Shown piece by piece: positions 41,809 to 49,542 of a DNA stretch of 64,000 nucleotides. The notes beneath the pieces were generated by a model that saw nothing but the letters and a program-made list of their open reading frames with translations, had not been told where the DNA came from and ran no database searches. This DNA comes from JBGSMF01 sp964651475 (lineage in GTDB: Bacteria; Chloroflexota; Anaerolineae; Fen-1058), in NCBI GenBank assembly GCA_964651475.1, contig CAZYXV010000003.1, forward strand, positions 1-64,000, given 5' to 3'. Each line of letters starts with the position of its first letter. Positions within the stretch are counted from its first letter, which is position 1. The translations under genes were made by a program, and so were the position numbers.

Positions 41809-42912
41809 ATGCCAGACCCAAGCGGAGTGCGAGTTCAAGCCCAAGCGTTGACGGACTTTTGCGTGCGAGTTTTCAAGAAAATGGACGTGCCTGAAGAGGA
41901 CGCCCGCATCACGGCGGACGTATTGGTGGCCGCCGACCTGCGCGGGATCGCCAGCCACGGCGTAGCGCGCCTTCGGAGATACGTGGAGGGACTGAAAAGC
42001 GGCATGATGGTTCCCCGTCCCCAAAAGCGGGTGATCGCCGAAACGCCCGCCACGGCGACGATTGACGCCGGCGCGGGATTGGGCCAACCCGTCTCGTTTC
42101 ACGCCATGCAAACCGCCATCCAAAAAGCCGTCCAGGTCGGCGCGGGGTTTGTGACGGTGCGCAACTCGAATCATTACGGCATCGCCGGTTACTATGCCAT
42201 GATGGCCCTGGAGCACAACTGCATCGGCATGTCTATGACCAACGCCGACGTGCTGGTGGTGCCGACCTTTGGCCGAAACGCCATGCTCGGCACCAATCCC
42301 ATCGCCGTCGCGGCGCCGGCCAACCATGAACGTCCCTTTGTCATGGACATGGCCACCAGCACCGTGCCGCGCGGCAAGCTGGAAGTCTACGATCGCCTGG
42401 GCAAGCCCCTCCCGGCGGGCTGGGCCACAGACGAGCGCGGCGTCGGCACGAATGACGCGCACCGCGTGTTGGACAATTTCAAAAAGCGCGCCGGCGGCGG
42501 TCTTTTGCCGCTGGGCGGCGAGGGAGAACTGCTGAGCGGCCACAAAGGTTACGGGCTGGCATTGTGGGTGGACGTCTTTTGCGCGGTTCTTTCCGGCGCG
42601 GCCTTTGCCACACTGGTGTATCCCAAGTCCGCCGACGGCAAACCGCTCCCGGCCAACCTGGGGCACTTTTTTGGCGCGTGGCGCGTGGACGGGTTTCGCC
42701 CGCTCGACGAGTTCAAAACTGCCATGGATGATTTGCAGCGGCAGCTCAAAGCTACTCCCAGGGCAGAAGGCCAGGAGCGCATTTATATTCACGGCGAAAA
42801 AGAATACGAGGCGACCGAGCGCTACTTGCGAGACGGCATCCCGCTCGATCCCAAGGTGGCAGCCGACCTCGAGGCGATTGCCAAAGAAGTGAATGTGGAA
42901 CACGGTTTGTAG
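41809..42912 (+). CDS. Ldh2/MDH2-family NAD(P)-dependent dehydrogenase
   Basis: 367 aa of the malate/L-lactate/sulfolactate dehydrogenase family, unrelated to classical LDH. Features: DLRGIASHGVARLRRYVEGL (substrate His in SHG), VTVRNSNHYGIAGYYAMMAL, FGRNAMLGTNPIAVAAP, FVMDMATSTVPRGKLEV, and SGHKGYGLALWVDVFCAVLSG. It reduces 2-oxoacids with NAD(P)H. AAGGAG site, 21 nt after the DJ-1 gene. Substrate undetermined: malate, lactate or ureidoglycolate are all possible. Confidence 0.9.
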   Translation: MPDPSGVRVQAQALTDFCVRVFKKMDVPEEDARITADVLVAADLRGIASHGVARLRRYVEGLKSGMMVPRPQKRVIAETPATATIDAGAGLGQPVSFHAMQTAIQKAVQVGAGFVTVRNSNHYGIAGYYAMMALEHNCIGMSMTNADVLVVPTFGRNAMLGTNPIAVAAPANHERPFVMDMATSTVPRGKLEVYDRLGKPLPAGWATDERGVGTNDAHRVLDNFKKRAGGGLLPLGGEGELLSGHKGYGLALWVDVFCAVLSGAAFATLVYPKSADGKPLPANLGHFFGAWRVDGFRPLDEFKTAMDDLQRQLKATPRAEGQERIYIHGEKEYEATERYLRDGIPLDPKVAADLEAIAKEVNVEHGL

Positions 42913-42943
42913 AGTTTAGAGGACGAGGCTTGTCATCTGCCAT

Positions 42944-43024
42944 GTCATTGCGAGCGCCCGCAGGGCGCAAAGCACCACCCTGCCCAAAAGGAGATTGCTT
43001 TGGTGCTGCGCGCCTCGCAATGAC
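42944..43024. repeat. GTCATTGCGAG...CTCGCAATGAC palindromic element
   Basis: Inverted ends GTCATTGCGAG (42944-42954) and CTCGCAATGAC (43014-43024), with a GC-rich arm GCGCCCGCAGGGCGC near the left. The same 11-bp ends lie inside the MITE at 17214-17363. No coding capacity. Confidence 0.85.
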
Positions 43025-43061
43025 AAAAGACTGGCTTTGAATCTTTACTCAGGAGGCGACT

Positions 43062-43526
43062 ATGTTCCGGCGGCGGCGCTATGGCATGGGAGTCGGCGGA
43101 ATAGGTGGGCTATTCCTCGGCCTGGTTTTTGGCGCTATCTGGCTCGTCACCCAGGTTGTGGGCATACAACTTCCGTTCGGCGGCGTGACCTCGGGAAGCC
43201 AGTGGCAGCTCTTGGGCAGCGGCCAGATTTCTCGCCGCGCCTTGACGCCAACGTCAACGACGTTCCGAAGCAAATCGTTTTCCGCTTCGCAAGGGCAGAC
43301 GATAGAGATCACCTATTCCGTGATGGCCGAAAAGGGAATGACGAATGTCGTTATTTACGAGAGGCCCCCACTGCTCCAGGCGTCCACCAAGATATGGAGC
43401 GCCGACCTGAAACGGAGCGAGAAAAAGACCGTGCGCATCCGGGCGCCTCGCTCCAGCCATTACGAGGTGTACGTCAGTCTGTGGGGATTCAAGGGCGACC
43501 TTGACATTCAGTGGAGCGTGAAATAG
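43062..43526 (+). CDS. membrane-anchored protein of unknown function
   Basis: 154 aa. A Gly-rich N-terminal helix (GVGGIGGLFLGLVFGAIWLV, about 10-33) anchors a beta-rich extracytoplasmic domain (SFSASQGQTIEITYSVMAEK ... HYEVYVSLWGFKGDLDIQW). I do not recognise the family; the ligand-binding-like beta-sandwich and the small size are the only clues. ATG supported by AGGAGG. Confidence 0.6.
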   Translation: MFRRRRYGMGVGGIGGLFLGLVFGAIWLVTQVVGIQLPFGGVTSGSQWQLLGSGQISRRALTPTSTTFRSKSFSASQGQTIEITYSVMAEKGMTNVVIYERPPLLQASTKIWSADLKRSEKKTVRIRAPRSSHYEVYVSLWGFKGDLDIQWSVK

Positions 43527-43528
43527 GA

Positions 43529-43620
43529 TGGGTGTGTTTCAAACGAGTTGAACCCTTGCGAAGGGTGCGAACCTTCGCAAGGGTGAGCGTGCCTGTTTCA
43601 ACTGAAATGAAACACACCCA
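43529..43620. mobile_element. 92-bp inverted-repeat element with nested hairpin
   Basis: Ends TGGGTGTGTTTCA (43529-43541) and TGAAACACACCCA (43608-43620) are perfect inverted repeats. Inside, CCCTTGCGAAGGGT (43553-43566) pairs with ACCTTCGCAAGGG (43571-43583). No clear target duplication. The GGGTGTG end resembles the GGTGTGACCAA end of the element at 37527. Confidence 0.75.
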
Positions 43621-43637
43621 GACAGGATAACCTTTGT

Positions 43638-44213
43638 ATGAAAGCTGTGATATTGAACGGCGCTGAAAAGGGCGACGCGGCCGCCAGCGCCGTGCAACAA
43701 ATTCTAGAAGACAAAATCAAAAATATAGGCTGGGAGATTGAACCATTCGTTCTTTGCGACGTCGAGATTGCCAACTGCGTGGGCGACTTTTTTTGCTGGG
43801 TCAAAACGCCCGGGCGGTGCGTGCTGGACGACGCCAACCGCGCGATTGCCGGGGCGGTCGCGCAATGCGGCCTGCTTGTTTTTCTCACGCCGGTGACTTT
43901 TGGCGGGTACTCGTCGGAACTCAAAAAAGCGGTGGATCATCTGATCCAAAACATATCGCCGTTCTTTACCCAGGTCGAGGGAGAGACCCACCACCACAAG
44001 CGTTACGAGCGGTATCCGCGCCTGCTGGGTGTGGGGCTGCTCCCCAGCGCCGATCAAGAGAGCGAGCAGATATTCGACACGCTGGTTCGTCGCAACGCGC
44101 TCAATTTCTATCCTCCCGCTTACGCCAGCGGCGTGATTTATCGCCACTGCAGCGCCGACGAAATGCGGCAAACCCTGTGCGCGCTTCTCGCTCAAGTGGG
44201 GGTGGCGCCATGA
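43638..44213 (+). CDS. flavodoxin-fold NAD(P)H-dependent FMN reductase-like protein
   Basis: 191 aa. The FMN-binding pattern is partly visible: MKAVILNGAEKGDAAASAV, then FLTPVTFGGYSSELKKAVDH, the TPVTFGGYS loop of iron-sulfur flavoprotein/NADPH-FMN-reductase relatives. Four Cys lie in the segment ending FFCWVKTPGRC (DVEIANCVGDFFCWVKTPGRC region) and could hold a metal or cluster, as in iron-sulfur flavoproteins, but spacing is not the classic one. It overlaps the next gene by 4 nt. Confidence 0.75.
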   Translation: MKAVILNGAEKGDAAASAVQQILEDKIKNIGWEIEPFVLCDVEIANCVGDFFCWVKTPGRCVLDDANRAIAGAVAQCGLLVFLTPVTFGGYSSELKKAVDHLIQNISPFFTQVEGETHHHKRYERYPRLLGVGLLPSADQESEQIFDTLVRRNALNFYPPAYASGVIYRHCSADEMRQTLCALLAQVGVAP

Positions 44214-44875
44214 AAGTCCTCTTGTTAGTCGGCAGCCCCAGAGGCGCCAACAGCACTTCCGAATCACTTGGAACGTACCTGCTCGAGCGGCTCGCTGAAA
44301 AAGGGCTGCAAACCGAAAAGGTTCGCATCTATCCGGCGCTCAAGACGGACGACGGCATAGCCGGTCTGCTCTCGGCCACCGATCATGCGGATATCATCGT
44401 CCTCGCTTTTCCAGTGTACGTGGATAGCCTGCCCGCGCCCGTCATCAAAACCCTGGAGTTTGTAGCGAAACATCGAAAAGCAAACCCGCCCCCCGCCAGG
44501 CAGCTTTTTCTCGCCATCACGAACTGCGGCTTTCCCGAAACATCTCACTGCGAGACGGCCGTCGCGATATGCCGCCGCTTTGCTCGAGAGGCAGAGTTCG
44601 ACTGGGCCGGCGGCCTGGCGCTTGGCGGTGGCGGGGCGCTCAATGGGCAGGCGCTCAAACAAGCGGGCGGCATGGCTCGCAACGTTATCAAATCCCTCGA
44701 CCTTGCCGCGGGTGAAATTGCCCAGGGCGGGCCGGTTTCTCAGCAGGCGCTAGATTTGATGGCAAGACCCGTCATCCCCGCCTGGCTGTACAGATTCTTT
44801 GGGAATTGGGGCTGGAAGGAACAGGCGAAAAAGCTTAACACTCAAAACAGGCTTAAAGAGCAGCCGTATAAATAG
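44210..44875 (+). CDS. flavodoxin-family NAD(P)H oxidoreductase
   Basis: 221 aa. MKVLLLVGSPRGANSTSESL is the typical FMN phosphate loop of the NAD(P)H-quinone/FMN reductase family, followed by DIIVLAFPVYVDSLPAPVIK, the second FMN loop, and FLAITNCGFPETSHCETA. The ATG overlaps the TGA of the preceding flavodoxin-like gene. The pair probably acts together. An open frame extending further upstream covers the other gene in a different frame and is not coding. Confidence 0.85.
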   Translation: MKVLLLVGSPRGANSTSESLGTYLLERLAEKGLQTEKVRIYPALKTDDGIAGLLSATDHADIIVLAFPVYVDSLPAPVIKTLEFVAKHRKANPPPARQLFLAITNCGFPETSHCETAVAICRRFAREAEFDWAGGLALGGGGALNGQALKQAGGMARNVIKSLDLAAGEIAQGGPVSQQALDLMARPVIPAWLYRFFGNWGWKEQAKKLNTQNRLKEQPYK

Positions 44876-44899
44876 TTCCAGGTTCAAAAGGAGCAAATC

Positions 44900-46183
44900 G
44901 TGTACAGTATACCCTACAGCAAAACCAAGCTAGAATTTGACTTGCCGCCAGGGATGCGCGGCGCGGTCGTCGTATCCAAAGCGGTAGAACCTCTAGCCGA
45001 CGTCAAGGCCGCCATTGCCGAGGCGCTGGCGCATCCCATCGGCTCGCCGCCGCTGCGCAGTCTGGCGGGGCCGGGCAACAGGGTGTGCATTGTCTTTACA
45101 GACATCACCCGCGCCAGCCCCGATCACTTGCTGGTGCCCCCCATGCTCAACGAGTTGGAAGCGGCCGGCGTCCGCGACCAAGACATCACGCTCTTGTGCG
45201 GCATTGGCATGCACCGAGCTTCGACCCAGGCTGAAAAGGTTGCCAAGTTGGGGCAAGATGTTGTCGCTCGTTATCGCGTGATTGACAACGAGCCGCAGAA
45301 CCCCGAGGCGCTGGTGGATTTGGGCGTCACACCCGGCGGCGTGCCCGTCACGGCGCACCGGGCGGCGGTGGAAGCAGACCTGCTCATTGCCACCGGCATC
45401 GTCGAGCCGCACCAGTACGCGGGTTATTCCGGCGGGCGCAAGACGCTGGCGGTGGGCGCGGCCGGCGAAGGGCTCATCGCGCACACGCACGGCCCGGCCT
45501 TTGTGGATCATCCCGGCACGCGCCTGGGGCGCATCGAGGGCAATCCCTTCCACGAAGCCGTCACCGAAGCGGCCCGCCGCGCCAAATTGCGCTTTATCCT
45601 CAACGTGGTGCTCGACGACGACAAGCGCATCCTCAAGGTTGCCGCAGGCGATACCGTAGCGGCGTTTATGGAATTGGTCGCCTTTGCCAAGTCCGTGTAC
45701 GAAGTGCCCATTCCGCACCAATACGATGTCGCCGTCGGCGGCGTGGGCTTTCCGAAAGACGCTAATCTGTACCAGGCCAGCCGCGCGCCGTCGTATTTGC
45801 ACTTTGCGCCGACGGCGGTGGTGCGGCAAAGCGGCTATTACATCATCCCGGCCCGCTGCGAAGAAGGCGCGGGCGACGGGGTGGGAGAGCAGAGATTTCT
45901 GGCCGCCATGCGCGACGCGCCCAATGTCCAATTCATCCTGGATGACGCCCGCAAGAACGGCTATCCGCCGGGCCAGCAGCGCGCGTTTGTGATGGCCAAG
46001 GTATTGGAGCACGCCCACGTCATCATTGTCGGCAGCGAGCGCCCAGAGATTGTTTCAGCGTGCAAAATGATTCCCGCCGCGACGATGGACGAAGCGTTTG
46101 CGATTGTTCAGAAAGCATTGGGATCGAACCTTGATGTGTTGATTGTACCGCATGCACTGTTGACCCTGCCGGTGGTGAGTTAA
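44900..46183 (+). CDS. larA: LarA-family nickel-pincer lactate/2-hydroxyacid racemase
   Basis: 427 aa. LarA interconverts D- and L-lactate through a nickel-pincer nucleotide. Active-site features: FTDITRASPDHLL (Arg71), GIGMHRAST (His105), and VEPHQYAGYSGGRKTLAVG (His171, cofactor-attaching Lys181). Length is normal. Relatives act on other 2-hydroxyacids, so the substrate is not certain. The GTG start has an AAAGGAG site. The cofactor-synthesis genes larB/larC/larE are not in this window. It precedes the GlcF/GlcD pair. Confidence 0.9.
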   Translation: MYSIPYSKTKLEFDLPPGMRGAVVVSKAVEPLADVKAAIAEALAHPIGSPPLRSLAGPGNRVCIVFTDITRASPDHLLVPPMLNELEAAGVRDQDITLLCGIGMHRASTQAEKVAKLGQDVVARYRVIDNEPQNPEALVDLGVTPGGVPVTAHRAAVEADLLIATGIVEPHQYAGYSGGRKTLAVGAAGEGLIAHTHGPAFVDHPGTRLGRIEGNPFHEAVTEAARRAKLRFILNVVLDDDKRILKVAAGDTVAAFMELVAFAKSVYEVPIPHQYDVAVGGVGFPKDANLYQASRAPSYLHFAPTAVVRQSGYYIIPARCEEGAGDGVGEQRFLAAMRDAPNVQFILDDARKNGYPPGQQRAFVMAKVLEHAHVIIVGSERPEIVSACKMIPAATMDEAFAIVQKALGSNLDVLIVPHALLTLPVVS

Positions 46184-46185
46184 GC

Positions 46186-46206
46186 GAGTAACGAGCAACG
46201 AGTAAC
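46186..46206. repeat. three heptanucleotide units before the glcF-like gene
   Basis: GAGTAAC, GAGCAAC, GAGTAAC, ending 4 nt before the ATG at 46211, where a ribosome site would be expected. None is visible. Confidence 0.8.
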
Positions 46207-46210
46207 CAAG

Positions 46211-47494
46211 ATGACCATTCACAAACCATCTGAAAAAGAATATCTGAACTGTATCCGATGCGGATTATGCCTGGCGGTTTGCCCGACGTATCGCGAATAC
46301 CTTAACGAGACCGCCTCGCCGCGCGGGCGGGTGGCGTTGGCGCGCAAAGGGTTGGAAGGCGAGCTTGAACTCACGCCCAACCTGATCGAGCAGATGTATG
46401 GCTGCTTTGCGTGCATGGCGTGCAACGAGTTGTGCCCGGTGGGCATTCGCCCGGCGGATCTGGCGCTGGAAATGCGCTACGTGCAAGAGCAAATTCAGCC
46501 CGCTGCGTGGAAAGAGCGCCTCTTCGGCGGCCTGATCCCCGACCCCAACCGGATGGAGTGGGCGACCTTGCCGCTGCGGCTGTACCAGATGTTGGGCATC
46601 CGCCGCCTGACGTATGCGTTGGGCCTGCTCAAGCTATTTCCATCCCAACTGCGCGATATGGAATCCATGCTGCCGCACCTTCCTCAGCGCCCGCTGCGGC
46701 AAAAATTGCCCGAGGTCACCGAGGCAAGAAACCTGGTTTCTGGGAGAAACCAGGTTTCTAACACTCGCGTTGGTTTTTTCCTGGGCTGCGCACAAAGTCT
46801 GATGTTTGCCGAAGAAAGCGCCGCCACCGTGCGCGTGCTGGCGCGCAACGGCTGCACCGTCATCACGCCCAAAGATGTGACGTGCTGCGGCATGCCGGCG
46901 CGCGGTTATGGCCGGAATGATCTGGTGCAAGAGCAGGCTCGCAAAAACATTGAGCTATTTGAACGCGCGAATGTGGACATCATCGTCACCGATTGCGCCA
47001 CGTGCGGCTCGACTCTCAAAGAGTACGGCGAGCTTTTGGCGGACGACCCGCAGTGGGCCGAGCGCGCCAAAGCGTTCAGCAAAAAGGTGCGCGACGTGAG
47101 CGAGTTTCTGATGGAGATTCCGCTGGAAAAGCCCCAGGGACGCGTCGAGGCCAGGGTGACGTATCACGACCCGTGCCACTTGAGGCGCGCCCAAAAGGTG
47201 TGGAAGCAGCCGCGCGAGTTGATGAAAATGATTGACGGATTGGAATTCGTCGAATTGCCGGAGGCCGACTGGTGCTGCGGCTCGGCGGGCAGCCAACTCA
47301 TCACACATTACGAGACTTCGCTCAAGGTGATGGGACGCAAGATGGACAACCTGGAAAGTACGGGGGCGCAGATGATCGCTTCAGGTTGCCCCGGCTGCCA
47401 GATGCAGCTCAACGTCGGCGTGCGGCGGCGCGGGTTAAAGGTGCAGGTAGTGCATCCTGTGATTTTGCTAGACAAGGCGTATGGGGAAAAGTAG
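46211..47494 (+). CDS. GlcF/LldE-like iron-sulfur subunit of 2-hydroxyacid dehydrogenase
   Basis: 427 aa. Two 4Fe-4S motifs at the N-terminus, CIRCGLCLAVCPTY (14-27) and CFACMACNELCPVG (65-78). Two CCG domains follow: KDVTCCGMPARGYG with DCATCGSTL, and DWCCGSAGSQL with GCPGCQMQL. It would pass electrons from the flavoprotein to quinone. Residues about 171-184 (ARNLVSGRNQVSN) are translated from an inserted palindrome. The stop lies in a heptamer array shared with the following GlcD-like start. Confidence 0.92.
   Translation: MTIHKPSEKEYLNCIRCGLCLAVCPTYREYLNETASPRGRVALARKGLEGELELTPNLIEQMYGCFACMACNELCPVGIRPADLALEMRYVQEQIQPAAWKERLFGGLIPDPNRMEWATLPLRLYQMLGIRRLTYALGLLKLFPSQLRDMESMLPHLPQRPLRQKLPEVTEARNLVSGRNQVSNTRVGFFLGCAQSLMFAEESAATVRVLARNGCTVITPKDVTCCGMPARGYGRNDLVQEQARKNIELFERANVDIIVTDCATCGSTLKEYGELLADDPQWAERAKAFSKKVRDVSEFLMEIPLEKPQGRVEARVTYHDPCHLRRAQKVWKQPRELMKMIDGLEFVELPEADWCCGSAGSQLITHYETSLKVMGRKMDNLESTGAQMIASGCPGCQMQLNVGVRRRGLKVQVVHPVILLDKAYGEK
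46726..46759. repeat. palindromic repeat pair inserted in frame in the glcF-like gene
   Basis: AAGAAACCTGGTTTCT (46726-46741), GGG, AGAAACCAGGTTTCT (46745-46759). Each half is itself a near-perfect palindrome and the halves are inverted to each other. The same unit forms the groESL terminator at 23824-23855. The insertion keeps the reading frame between the two halves of the Fe-S protein. Confidence 0.9.
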
Positions 47495-47542
47495 AAAGGG
47501 AAAAGTAAAAGGTAGAAAGTGGAAAGTAGAAGGTGAAAAGTG
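47487..47542. repeat. eight heptanucleotide units joining glcF-like stop and glcD-like start
   Basis: AAAAGTA, GAAAGGG, AAAAGTA, AAAGGTA, GAAAGTG, GAAAGTA, GAAGGTG, AAAAGTG. The first unit contributes the TAG stop of the Fe-S subunit and the last contains the GTG start of the next gene. GAAAGTAG/GAAGGTG pieces may double as its ribosome site. Confidence 0.92.
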
Positions 47543-48916
47543 AACGAGAGAATTATCAATCAACTCAAATCAATTGCGCCCGATGGCGTGCTCTATTCGC
47601 CCGAAGACCTGGCAGTGTATTCTTACGACGGCACGTTTGCCGAGCACCGGCCCGACGTGGTGGTGCTGCCCAAGACCACCGAGCAGGTGAGCCAGGTGGT
47701 GGTGCTGGCAGCGTGCGAGCGCATCCCCATCGTGACGCGCGGCATGGCCTCAGGATTAGCGGCGGCGTCGGTGCCGTTTAACGGCGGCATTGTGTTATCC
47801 ATGACGCGCATGAATCGCATCCTCGAACTTGACGAACCCAACAGCACGGTGCTGGTCGAGGCGGGCATTGTCACCGCCGATCTGCAAACCGAGGTGGAAA
47901 AGCGCGGCTTGTTTTATCCGCCCGATCCTTCGAGCATTCGCCACTCCACAATTGGTGGAAATATTGCCTGCAACGCCGGCGGCCCGCGCTGCCTGAAATA
48001 CGGCGTGACCGGCGATTACGTGATGGGATTAAAAGTGGTTCTGGGCGACGGGCGTGTCATCAAGACCGGCGGCAAGCCGATCAAAGACGTGGTGGGCTAT
48101 GATCTCAACGCGCTCTTTACCGGCTCGGAAGGAACGCTGGGTGTGATTACGGAGGCGCTGTTAAAGTTGATCGCCAAGCCGCGTTACGTCCGCACCGCGC
48201 TGGCCGAGTTTCCCTCACTGGCCGACGCTTCGCGCTCGGTCAATGCCATCCTGTCCACCGGCATTGTCCCAGCCACGCTCGAACTAATGGATGAGACGGC
48301 CATCGCCTGCATCGAAGAAGCCATGCACTTGAACTTGCCACTGGATGTGGAAGCCATCTTGATTATCGAGACGGATGGCTCGGACCAAGATGCCGTGCTG
48401 CGCGAAATTGAAGCGGCGGCCAACATCTGCCGCGAGACCGGCGCGCGCGCAGTCAAGGTCGCCAAAGACGAGGCCGAGCGGGCCAGCCTGTGGAAAGCCC
48501 GCCGCTCGGTGTCGCCTTCGCTGGCGCGCAAAGCGCCCAACAAACTGGGCGAAGATATCACCGTTCCGCGCAGCGCCATCCCGGAAGCCATCCGCCGCAT
48601 CAAGGGCATCAGCGCGAAATACGGCCTGCCCATCGTCGTCTTTGGCCACGCCGGCGACGGCAACCTGCACCCGAATATCTTGTTCGACAAGCGCAATCCA
48701 GAGCAGTGGGCCAAGATCGAGCCGATGGTGAGCGAGGTTTTTGACACGGCGCTGTCATTGGGCGGCACGCTTTCCGGCGAGCACGGCGTGGGCACGCTCA
48801 AACGCCCTTATATGGAGCGCGCGTTGGGGACGGTATCCATCGAGATACAGCGGCGCATCAAGCAGGCGCTCGACCCGCTCAATATCATGAATCCGGGCAA
48901 GGTGTTTCCAGAGTGA
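47540..48916 (+). CDS. FAD-linked oxidase, GlcD/D-lactate dehydrogenase family (copy 2)
   Basis: 458 aa. FAD-binding part: PIVTRGMASGLAAASVPFNG, STIGGNIACNAGGPRCLKYG, VVGYDLNALFTGSEGTLGVI. C-terminal domain: VFGHAGDGNLHPNILFDK, GGTLSGEHGVGTLKRPYM, DPLNIMNPGKVF. Adjacent to the GlcF-like Fe-S subunit and LarA, so D-lactate (or glycolate) oxidation is the likely job. A paralogue of the gene at 39680 with the same domain order. The GTG start falls in the heptamer array. Confidence 0.93.
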   Translation: MNERIINQLKSIAPDGVLYSPEDLAVYSYDGTFAEHRPDVVVLPKTTEQVSQVVVLAACERIPIVTRGMASGLAAASVPFNGGIVLSMTRMNRILELDEPNSTVLVEAGIVTADLQTEVEKRGLFYPPDPSSIRHSTIGGNIACNAGGPRCLKYGVTGDYVMGLKVVLGDGRVIKTGGKPIKDVVGYDLNALFTGSEGTLGVITEALLKLIAKPRYVRTALAEFPSLADASRSVNAILSTGIVPATLELMDETAIACIEEAMHLNLPLDVEAILIIETDGSDQDAVLREIEAAANICRETGARAVKVAKDEAERASLWKARRSVSPSLARKAPNKLGEDITVPRSAIPEAIRRIKGISAKYGLPIVVFGHAGDGNLHPNILFDKRNPEQWAKIEPMVSEVFDTALSLGGTLSGEHGVGTLKRPYMERALGTVSIEIQRRIKQALDPLNIMNPGKVFPE

Positions 48917-48932
48917 GGGGAGGGTAGGCAAG

Positions 48933-49517
48933 GTGACAAAGCGCCCCCAGCGTTTCATACCCAAGCCAATCTTTCAAACGTACGCTTTTTCGCTGCTGGC
49001 GGTGTGGCTGACATTGGTCGCCTATTGGACCATCGCCGATTCCGGCTTGTTTTATGTGTTTCACACCTGGCTTGGGTTAGAGGGCAAATGGATTTGGCTG
49101 GCGACCTTTTTCGCTTTTGTAACCTTGTTTCCGGTTTGGGTGGCGCTGGTGCTGCCGGTGCGGATATTTGCTCAATTGCCCACGCCTGAAGAGGAACTGG
49201 GCGCGAGCCTCAAAGATGGCCTGCCCGCGTTCATCGCCGGGTGGAAGCGCCTGTACGCGCGCGAAAAGGCCAAAAATGAAGAGATGTATACAGCCAAAGA
49301 ATACACGCCGGAATTGAGGCGCCGCGCGAGAGCAATTGGTGTTGCTTTTTTTCTCGTCGGGCTGTTGTTGACTCCGGCGGCAATCTGGTCGGCGCTGCTC
49401 ACGCTGGAGCGCGGGCATTTATTCGAGTTTCAAATCGCGCTGCTCGTCATTGCCCCGCTCTTGCTCGTCGCCGGCGTGATTCAGTTGATCACCGGCAAAT
49501 CCGTGATTCGCAAGTAA
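48933..49517 (+). CDS. four-TM membrane protein of unknown function
   Basis: 194 aa. Hydrophobic helices at about 17-37, 52-76, 136-156 and 168-186, with a charged central loop (YAREKAKNEEMYTAKEYTPE). Both termini would be cytoplasmic. No recognised motif. GTG start 16 nt after the oxidase stop, so possibly in the same transcript. Confidence 0.6.
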   Translation: MTKRPQRFIPKPIFQTYAFSLLAVWLTLVAYWTIADSGLFYVFHTWLGLEGKWIWLATFFAFVTLFPVWVALVLPVRIFAQLPTPEEELGASLKDGLPAFIAGWKRLYAREKAKNEEMYTAKEYTPELRRRARAIGVAFFLVGLLLTPAAIWSALLTLERGHLFEFQIALLVIAPLLLVAGVIQLITGKSVIRK

Positions 49518-49542
49518 AACCTTCAACTTAGGAGCAACTCGG

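Noticed and set aside
43754..44209. N-terminal extension of the second flavodoxin-family gene
   Set aside because: The extension is out of frame with and fully covered by the preceding flavodoxin-like gene; the conserved protein begins MKVLLLVGSPRG at 44210.
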